10,904 bases of DNA from contig JABMNC010000076.1 in assembly GCA_013205365.1 (NCBI GenBank), forward strand, positions 1-10,904, read 5' to 3'. The number at the start of each line of letters is the position of its first letter. Within the stretch, counting starts at the first letter, position 1. The notes beneath the pieces are model-generated. The model ran no database searches. It saw only the letters and a program-made list of their open reading frames with translations, and was not told the origin of the DNA. The stretch comes from Cryomorphaceae bacterium (GTDB lineage: Bacteria > Bacteroidota > Bacteroidia > Flavobacteriales > Schleiferiaceae). This document shows, one piece after another, positions 5,827 through 10,904 of this stretch. The translations under genes and the position numbers were made by a program.

Positions 5827-6423
5827 GTGATTACCCAAAAAGTCGTAATTCTTGCATCCGGCGGCGGCAGCAATGCCATTGCCCTATTGGATTTATGGGC
5901 CAATGGCCCCATTGAAGCAGTCGGCATTTGGACCAACAGAAAAAGCGCCGGAGTATGGAATCGGGACCTTAAAGTGCCCGTTTACCACTTTGATCCGCAA
6001 GAAGACAGCCAGGGTCTCCTTGAGCTTTGGCAGGGAATGAACGCGACAGCACTGGTGCTGGCGGGCTACTTGAAGCCGATTCCCGCCCTTTGGATTCAGG
6101 CCTTTGGCAGGCGTTGCTACAACATACATCCCGCGCTGCTCCCCGCTTTTGGCGGTCATGGAATGTACGGACGCCATATTCACGAGGCAGTAGTTGCAGC
6201 GGGATGCTTGGAGTCGGGCTTGAGCATCCATCGCGTCAGTGAAGTCTACGACGAGGGCCCCGTTCTCTTTCAAATGCGGACTCTTTTGCGACCCGGCGAA
6301 CATGCCGACAGCCTTGCTGCGCGCATTCTCGAGGGAGAGCACTGGGCCTTTGGTCGCGTGGTGGCGGCTGACCTTCTCGGCGAACCGCTACCCACCAAAC
6401 TACCCGAGGGATGGTACTGGTAG
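5827..6423 (+). CDS. purN: Phosphoribosylglycinamide formyltransferase
   Basis: Transfers the formyl group of 10-formyltetrahydrofolate to glycinamide ribonucleotide, the third step of de novo purine synthesis, in the cytoplasm. It has 198 residues (E. coli PurN 212). The phosphate-binding loop near the N-terminus is ILASGGGSNA (8-17). The catalytic residues are visible: Asn99 and His101 in YNIHPALLP (98-106) and Asp142 in VSEVYDEGPV (137-146), matching Asn106, His108 and Asp144 of E. coli. The GGHGMYG stretch (109-115) is the substrate loop form I associate with Bacteroidota, and His135 lies in GLSIHRV. The start is GTG at 5827; it gives the family N-terminus and no closer ATG exists. It is divergent from acpP, and its last 13 bases overlap the start of rnhA. 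Confidence 0.96.
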   Translation: MITQKVVILASGGGSNAIALLDLWANGPIEAVGIWTNRKSAGVWNRDLKVPVYHFDPQEDSQGLLELWQGMNATALVLAGYLKPIPALWIQAFGRRCYNIHPALLPAFGGHGMYGRHIHEAVVAAGCLESGLSIHRVSEVYDEGPVLFQMRTLLRPGEHADSLAARILEGEHWAFGRVVAADLLGEPLPTKLPEGWYW

Positions 6424-6860
6424 ATTTGTTTACTGACGGGGCGGCCAAGGGAAACCCTGGGCCGGGCGGCTACGGTGCAATTTTGCGCAGCGGCGCCAGC
6501 GAAAAAGAACTAAGCGGAGGATTCTTCCACACGACCAACAACCGCATGGAACTCATGGCCGTAATCGTCGGGCTGGAGGCCTTAAACGCCAGTTGTGCGG
6601 TGCGCGTGGTGAGCGACAGCAAGTACGTGGTAGACGCCTTTAACAAGCGCTGGATTGAGGGCTGGAAGCGCCGTGGCTGGGCTAAAGTCAAAAACCCCGA
6701 CCTGTGGAAGCGGCTCTTAAAGGCCATGGAGGGCCATAAAGTGCATTTTGAATGGGTACGAGGGCACAGCAGCCACCCAGAAAACGAACGCTGCGACGTC
6801 CTTGCGGTAGCCGCATCCCTTAACCCCAAAGAAGAGGATCGAGGCTACGTCGTCGATTAA
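6411..6860 (+). CDS. rnhA: Ribonuclease HI
   Basis: Cuts the RNA strand of RNA-DNA hybrids, removing Okazaki primers and R-loops. It has 149 residues, near the E. coli enzyme (155). The catalytic acids are all present: Asp9 in LFTDGAAKGNPGPGGYG, Glu47 in TTNNRMELMAV, Asp69 in VVSDSKYVVDA and Asp129 in ENERCDVLA, together with His119 in WVRGHSSHPEN, the flexible-loop histidine. The basic WIEGWKRRGW segment at 81-90 is the handle region that binds hybrids, so this is the bacterial HI type. The ATG at 6411 lies inside purN, 13 nt before the purN stop, with a GAGGG sequence just upstream, one of the few Shine-Dalgarno-like sites in the window. Its TAA shares the TTAA tetramer with the stop of the converging GH3-family gene. 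Confidence 0.97.
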   Translation: MVLVDLFTDGAAKGNPGPGGYGAILRSGASEKELSGGFFHTTNNRMELMAVIVGLEALNASCAVRVVSDSKYVVDAFNKRWIEGWKRRGWAKVKNPDLWKRLLKAMEGHKVHFEWVRGHSSHPENERCDVLAVAASLNPKEEDRGYVVD

Positions 6861-8353
6861 AGCCCACCGAGCTTGTCTGCAATCGAACGGTCGTTCATAA
6901 GCCGGGGCACCTTGTTTTGCCCCCCCAACTTGCCGACGGACCTCATGTAGGTTATGAAGGAGTCGCTGGCTAGGGCGCGGACCACGCAGGGCCGGAGTAT
7001 TCCGCTTGAAATCAGGTCGTGGTAGTAGCTGTTTTTGTTTTGCAGGGCAAGGTCAAGGCTTAGGGCAAAGGCCTGAAGGTCCGACGGAGCTTCGTCAAAC
7101 GCTATAAACCACTCGTGGTAGGGAAGTCCGCCCTCGGCAGGATTCACCTGGGGGGCAACGGTGAATTCGCGAACCTTCCCGCCTTGGGCCGACACGGCTT
7201 GGTCGAGCGCATACTCAACCTCAGAACCGATTACGTGCTCGCCAAAGGCCGAAATAAAGTGCTTGATGCGGCCGGTAACGCGGATTCGGTAGGGTGAGGT
7301 GGACACGAACTCGACGGTGTCGCCGATGCTGTAGCCCCAAAGCCCAGCGTTGGTGTGCATGATGAGCGCATAGTTGACGCCAATCTCCACCTCTTCCAGG
7401 CTTAAGCGGGGCGGATTCTCGTCGAAGAAGCGATCGGCCGGCAAAAACTCGTAGTAAATCCCATTGTTGAGCAGCAGCAGCAGGTCGAGGCTGTCGGGCT
7501 GGTCCTGGTAGGCAATAAAGCCTTCTGAGGCAGGATAGGTTTGCACAATGGGAATCCGACGGCCAAAAAGCTCTTCAAAACGGGCGCGGTAGGGCTCGAA
7601 GGCGACTCCGCCCGTGACAAAGAGTTCGAGGTCAGGAAAAACTTCGCCAACCGACGATTTGCCGCTAACCTCGAGAAGGCGCTCAAAGTACATCTGCACC
7701 CAGGGTGGAATGCCCGAAATGAGCGACATGGGGGCGTTCAGGGTCTCGCGAACCACGGCTTCAATTTTCTCCTCCCAGTCTTCGATGCAGTTTGCTTCCC
7801 AAGAGGGCTTGCGGTTTTTTTGAAGGTAGGCGGGCACAAAGTGTGCGGTAATTCCGCTCAATCGGCCGGTAGGGATTCCGTTTTTGTCTTCGAGCACGGG
7901 GCTGCCCTGCAGAAAGATCATGCTGCCGTTGACCATTTTGCTGCTGCCGGTGGCCCGCATATGGGCAAAGAGGGCGTTGCGTGCCGAGGTGATGTGGTAG
8001 GGCACGGACTCTTTAGTCAGGGGAATATACTTGGCCCCGGAGGTGGTTCCGCTGGTTTTGGCAAAGTAGGTAGGCCTTCCGGGCCAAAGAACGTCGGATT
8101 CGCCGGCGACTACGCGGTCGATGTAGGGCCTCAGGGCTTCGTAGTCGCGCAGGGGCACTGCCTGCACGAGGTCTTGATGGCTGCGCACCTCGCTAAATCG
8201 ATGGTCTTGGCCAAAGGAGGTTGTAGAGGCCTTGGCCATGAGCTGTGCCAGGGTGCGCTGCTGGCTTTCAATGGGCTTGCTGGCCCAGGCCCGCGTTTGA
8301 CGGTCTGCGATTGCGGCCCATTGGACGGCGGCGAATTCTTTGAAGCTGCGCAT
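6857..8353 (-). CDS. GH3-family acyl-adenylating enzyme (auxin-responsive promoter family)
   Basis: The 498-residue protein belongs to the GH3 branch of the adenylate-forming (ANL) superfamily, known in plants for joining jasmonate or auxin to amino acids through an acyl-AMP. The three nucleotide motifs are present: motif I TSGTTSGAKYIPLT at 100-113, motif II QTYPASEGFIA at 271-281 and motif III GYSIGDTVEF at 340-349, followed by the hinge VTGRIKHFISAFGEHVIGSE (359-378) leading to the small C-terminal domain. The end, KLGGQNKVPRL, is typical of bacterial members. No signal peptide or membrane segment is visible, so it should be cytoplasmic. The substrate is unknown; an amino-acid conjugate of a carboxylic acid is a reasonable guess from the fold only. 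It lies 21 nt downstream of the M23-like gene on the same strand and is probably co-transcribed. I recall this pairing in many Bacteroidota. Confidence 0.93.
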   Translation of the reverse strand: MRSFKEFAAVQWAAIADRQTRAWASKPIESQQRTLAQLMAKASTTSFGQDHRFSEVRSHQDLVQAVPLRDYEALRPYIDRVVAGESDVLWPGRPTYFAKTSGTTSGAKYIPLTKESVPYHITSARNALFAHMRATGSSKMVNGSMIFLQGSPVLEDKNGIPTGRLSGITAHFVPAYLQKNRKPSWEANCIEDWEEKIEAVVRETLNAPMSLISGIPPWVQMYFERLLEVSGKSSVGEVFPDLELFVTGGVAFEPYRARFEELFGRRIPIVQTYPASEGFIAYQDQPDSLDLLLLLNNGIYYEFLPADRFFDENPPRLSLEEVEIGVNYALIMHTNAGLWGYSIGDTVEFVSTSPYRIRVTGRIKHFISAFGEHVIGSEVEYALDQAVSAQGGKVREFTVAPQVNPAEGGLPYHEWFIAFDEAPSDLQAFALSLDLALQNKNSYYHDLISSGILRPCVVRALASDSFITYMRSVGKLGGQNKVPRLMNDRSIADKLGGL

Positions 8354-8374
8354 AAGGGGGTTCGAAACGGTAGA

Positions 8375-9277
8375 CTATTTGCGGTATCCGAGTTCTTCGG
8401 CCGCATTGATGGGGCGCCCGTGAATCCAAATTTCAACTTTAAACGCGATAGGGTTATCGGGGTCTTGCTCCAGGAGGCGACCAAGGGTTTCTCCCTTGCG
8501 AAGTTCGGATCCAACGCGGGTTTTGACCCGACTTATGCCGATGTAGCGGCTGACGCGGTCTTCGGAGTGGTGAAGGGTTACGGAGTATCCCAGGGAATTG
8601 GTTCCGTCGATGGCCAAGACGGTTCCGTTTTCAACGGCGACCACGTCAGACGGCCTAAGGGCGTCGATCTCTAAGCCATAGCGTCCTTGTGCCGGATTCG
8701 CGGTTCGCAGGGCCAAACCGGCCACGGGCTGAACCATTTCGCCGGGTTTGGTGACGGCGGCCTCACGGGCCTCCACCTCTTGGCGAAGCTTGAGTTCGCG
8801 CTCGCTGGTTTTGAGCCGCTCTGCCGACCAGCCCACGGGAGGACTGGCTGCGCTGGTCAGGGTATCGGGCGGAAGGGATCCGCCCACCATAAACTGGATG
8901 TGCTGTATGAAGGCCTCTTGGTAGGCGACCAGGTCAACCAGCGAGTCGGTCACGGCGTTGAGCTTCACGGCATCGCGGCGCAGCGAGGTGCTGGAGTAGC
9001 CGGGTATGTACTCCCGCAAAGGCGTGTAGGCAATTAAAAAGGTCGTGGAAACGATCAAAAACAGCACGGACCCACCGACCGACAAAAAGACGTTGCGCCG
9101 GTTGAGCACCATAGAGAAGCGCTCCTCAAAGGAGGATTCGTCGAGCAGCACCAAACGGTAGCGGTGCCGCCACTTGGAGAGCCAGTGCCGAAAAACCTCT
9201 TTGCGGCTGCGACGAGCGGACTTTTTCACATTTTCAAAGGTAAGGAATACGCCAAGCGCTGCCCGCCCTAAGGTCAT
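8375..9277 (-). CDS. Membrane-anchored M23-like (LytM) protein, zinc ligands not visible
   Basis: At 300 residues, it has a basic N-terminal cytoplasmic part, then YRLVLLDESSFEERFSMVLN (40-59), a stretch I associate with Bacteroidota M23 proteins encoded beside GH3 genes. One membrane helix lies at about 63-84, a helical periplasmic region at 95-175, and a LytM-like beta domain at about 190-295 (VAVENGTVLAIDG at 212-224, GYSVTLHH at 230-237, LRKGETLGRL at 259-268, VEIWIHGRPINA at 281-292). Active M23 peptidases need an HxxxD and an HxH motif. Here the first site reads RYGLEID (199-205) and the second reads AFKVEIW (278-284), so the ligands appear lost and the protein is probably a non-catalytic scaffold or amidase regulator. 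The start is uncertain: ATG 9277 gives the longest form, while GTG 9229 (residue 17) would give MKKSARRSRKE, a more family-like opening. Confidence 0.88.
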   Translation of the reverse strand: MTLGRAALGVFLTFENVKKSARRSRKEVFRHWLSKWRHRYRLVLLDESSFEERFSMVLNRRNVFLSVGGSVLFLIVSTTFLIAYTPLREYIPGYSSTSLRRDAVKLNAVTDSLVDLVAYQEAFIQHIQFMVGGSLPPDTLTSAASPPVGWSAERLKTSERELKLRQEVEAREAAVTKPGEMVQPVAGLALRTANPAQGRYGLEIDALRPSDVVAVENGTVLAIDGTNSLGYSVTLHHSEDRVSRYIGISRVKTRVGSELRKGETLGRLLEQDPDNPIAFKVEIWIHGRPINAAEELGYRK

Positions 9278-9284
9278 AACTTTG
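9277..9284 (+). promoter_or_regulatory. Candidate -7 box for the porW/sprE-like gene
   Basis: TAACTTTG matches TAnnTTTG exactly and sits 22 bases before the ATG at 9307, predicting a leader of under 20 nt. No -33 TTTG lies at the expected distance. The box touches the ATG of the divergent M23-like gene. Confidence 0.38.
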
Positions 9285-9306
9285 GCACTTAGACGTTAGA
9301 CTCCTC

Positions 9307-10904
9307 ATGCGCCCCATTTATCTTGTACGCTTGCTTGCTTTTGGCATGTTGGCCGCGGTTGCCCTTGGGGGCTGCAGCCGCGACAGAGACCGTTGGCTCA
9401 ACAAAAAGTACCACCTCCTTACGGCGCGCTTTAATCCGCTTTATAATGGTCAAGTAGCCTACGATCAGGCGATTAAAGAGTTAAGTGAGGCCCATAAAGA
9501 CGATTTTACCCAATTAATTTTGCTGGACGATTGGTCGAGCGCCGCCCTTAACAGCCCGCCCTATCAAAAGGCGAAGCGCGCGGTAGAGAAGGCCAACAAG
9601 ACCATTCGCGGGCACAGCATGGTCTTCAAGGGCAAGCAGGCGAATCCGGCGGTTTTTGATGCTTATTTGCTGATGGGTCGCGCCCAATTCTTGATGGGCC
9701 TGGACGCCCCGGCTTCGGAGGCATTCAGTATTGTAGCACGTTTGAGTGCGGACCCCAACCAGCAGGTTGAGGCCCAGCTCGAGCGCGTAGAGTTGCTTGC
9801 CAGGCAGGGGAATGCCGCCCTTGCAGAACCGATTTTATATGAGGTGGAGCGCAAGGATTTGCCCAAGAAGTGGGATTATCGAGTGCATCGGATTAAGGCG
9901 CGAATGGCTATTGCGGGCCAGGATTGGCTTGGGGCGGCGCAGGAGGCTTCGAGTGCTTCGGCTTTGGCGCCGAGGGCGGACCTCAAGGCGCGCTATGCTT
10001 TTTTGGCGGCGCAGTTGTTTGAGAAGGCTTCGGAGCCGGAGCGGGCCCGCCGAATGTACGAGGCCTGTTTGAAGGCACAGCCCAGGGATTACGCGATGCT
10101 GCTCGAGGCGCAGTTGCGCCGGAGTCTCAATGGCGGCGGAGTGAATCCGAAGAAGTTGTTTCAGGAGCTGCACGAGCTGCTGCGGGAGCCTAAGAATGCG
10201 GATTTTGCGGACCGGATCTATTTTTCTTTGGGGGAGTTGGCGCAGCAATGGGACGAGGAGGACAGGGCCTATGGCTACTATCAGCAGTCGTTTGCGGCCG
10301 GACGCAGCGAGCGGCCCATGGTTTTGGGCTTGGCTTATGCACGTCATGGGGCGATGGCTTTGGAGCGGCAGGCTTATGCGAGGGCTCAGGTTGATTTTGA
10401 TTCGGCCGCTTTGGTTTTGCCCGCGACGTATATGGGCCGTGAGGGTTTTCAGAAGAAGGCAAAGAGTTTGAAGGCTTTGGTGGAGGCTCTTTCGCTGGCG
10501 GAATTGGGTGATTCGTTGGTTCGGCTTTCGCTCCGGAGCGATGCGGATTTGGAACGTCAGTTTGAGGTTTATATCGCGAATTTGAAGAAGGCAGAGGATG
10601 CGGAGGCGGAGCGGCAGAGGCGCTTGGCTCAGTTGGCGGAGTTGCGTTCGGCGAGTGCGGAGTTGGATGCGGCGGCGCCCGCGGCCGGCGGCGCAGCCGG
10701 CGGCGGCTGGGCGGTCTACGCCCCGGCGCTGCGCGCCAAGGGCGCCGCGGCATTCCGTCAAAAATTTGGAGAGCGCCCCAACGTCGACAACTGGCGCCTG
10801 AGGTCCAGATCCAGCGAATGGATGCAGCAAACAGCGTCTGCCGACAAGGCATCCAAACCCGGCAGCAAGGAGGGTTCGACAGACGGATCCGCTGACAGTT
10901 CCGC
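9307..10904 (+). CDS. porW: PorW/SprE-like TPR lipoprotein of gliding motility and type IX secretion (3' end outside window)
   Basis: The frame is open from the ATG at 9307 to the right edge (532 codons). The signal peptide ends in lipobox L20-G-G-C23. The mature start, WLNKKYHLLTARFNPLYNG (30-48), is close to the opening I know from PorW/SprE, an outer-membrane lipoprotein needed for type IX secretion and gliding in Bacteroidota. TPR-like helices follow, for example DAYLLMGRAQFLMG (118-131), RARRMYEACLKAQP, YGYYQQSFAAGR (264-275) and AQVDFDSAALVLP (near 360-375). After an Ala/Gly-rich linker (456-467) comes WAVYAPALRAKGAAAFRQKF then RPNVDNWR (468-499), matching the family's 'W.FYNP....G...F...WG.R.leDNWR' block. 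Ser/Lys-rich sequence leads out of the window. Codon use shifts inside the gene (see findings). It diverges from the M23-like gene. sprE is an alternative symbol. Confidence 0.88.
   Translation, partial: MRPIYLVRLLAFGMLAAVALGGCSRDRDRWLNKKYHLLTARFNPLYNGQVAYDQAIKELSEAHKDDFTQLILLDDWSSAALNSPPYQKAKRAVEKANKTIRGHSMVFKGKQANPAVFDAYLLMGRAQFLMGLDAPASEAFSIVARLSADPNQQVEAQLERVELLARQGNAALAEPILYEVERKDLPKKWDYRVHRIKARMAIAGQDWLGAAQEASSASALAPRADLKARYAFLAAQLFEKASEPERARRMYEACLKAQPRDYAMLLEAQLRRSLNGGGVNPKKLFQELHELLREPKNADFADRIYFSLGELAQQWDEEDRAYGYYQQSFAAGRSERPMVLGLAYARHGAMALERQAYARAQVDFDSAALVLPATYMGREGFQKKAKSLKALVEALSLAELGDSLVRLSLRSDADLERQFEVYIANLKKAEDAEAERQRRLAQLAELRSASAELDAAAPAAGGAAGGGWAVYAPALRAKGAAAFRQKFGERPNVDNWRLRSRSSEWMQQTASADKASKPGSKEGSTDGSADSS
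10684..10707 (+). repeat. Short GC-rich tandem repeat in the porW-like linker
   Basis: GCCGGCGGC occurs at 10684-10692 and again at 10696-10704, a 12-base period repeated twice in frame. It encodes Ala-Gly-Gly-Ala then Ala-Gly-Gly-Gly in the linker before the conserved C-terminal block. The surrounding 80 bases are extremely GC-rich. It could change length by slippage in multiples of four codons without breaking the frame. Confidence 0.6.

Noticed and set aside
5743..5838. 32-codon N-terminal extension of acpP
   Set aside because: No similarity to acyl carrier proteins, and it would cover the whole divergent control region and overlap purN; the internal ATG gives the normal 78-residue protein.
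7541..8674. 377-codon open frame on the plus strand opposite the GH3 and M23-like genes
   Set aside because: It crosses two well-supported genes on the other strand, has no recognisable motif, and is rich in Gly/His/Phe as expected for a shadow of biased codon use.
9835..10830. 331-codon open frame on the minus strand inside the porW-like gene
   Set aside because: It is very rich in Arg, Leu, Pro and Gln with no domain; it is a by-product of the G-rich codon use in the real gene on the plus strand, which has a lipobox and conserved blocks.
1..10904. Mobile elements, CRISPR arrays, tRNA or rRNA genes, phage or defence systems
   Set aside because: Reading both strands showed no spaced direct repeats, transposase motifs, cloverleaf or rRNA-like stretches; nearly all the sequence is explained by conserved housekeeping and envelope genes.

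Overview
The window looks like chromosomal housekeeping DNA from a member of the Bacteroidota, probably a flavobacterial or Cryomorphaceae-like marine or freshwater lineage. The evidence is a gene order I know from that phylum (acpP, fabF, rnc, an IPExxxVDY-family gene and pyk in a row, divergent from purN), a PorW/SprE-type gliding and type IX secretion lipoprotein, a GH3-family adenylating enzyme beside an M23-like membrane protein, promoter boxes of the Bacteroidota form TAnnTTTG, and few Shine-Dalgarno sequences. GC content is moderate to high by eye.

Layout from left to right. Positions 1-535 hold two small lipoprotein genes on the minus strand; they overlap at ATGA and the second runs off the left edge. 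They diverge from pheS (580-1581, plus). pheS converges on a compact minus-strand operon transcribed from about 5742 to 1608: acpP (acyl carrier protein), fabF (3-oxoacyl-ACP synthase II), rnc (RNase III), an IPExxxVDY-like protein and pyk (pyruvate kinase). Spacing falls from 10 nt to direct abutment (TAAATG), then a 32-nt overlap with a TTG start, then a GTGA overlap. Divergent from acpP are purN (GTG start) and rnhA, which overlap by 13 nt. rnhA shares a TTAA tetramer with the converging GH3-family gene, so both stop codons lie in the same palindrome. The GH3 gene (6857-8353) follows a gene for a one-pass membrane protein with a degenerate M23 peptidase domain (8375-9277). That pair diverges from a long lipoprotein gene, porW/sprE-like (9307 onward), which is still open at the right edge.

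Functionally, acpP and fabF serve fatty-acid elongation, purN serves de novo purine synthesis, rnc and rnhA process RNA, pyk closes glycolysis and pheS charges tRNA-Phe. The right-hand third belongs to the cell envelope. No gene-free stretch exceeds 85 bases. I see no tRNA or rRNA gene, insertion sequence, CRISPR array, phage gene or obvious defence system.

I do not see a new multi-gene system here. The points most worth a second look are the M23-like protein with no recognisable zinc ligands, a sharp internal change in codon use in the porW-like gene, the stand-alone GH3 enzyme, the tandem lipoproteins of unknown role, and residue changes in pyruvate kinase, RNase III and the IPExxxVDY protein.
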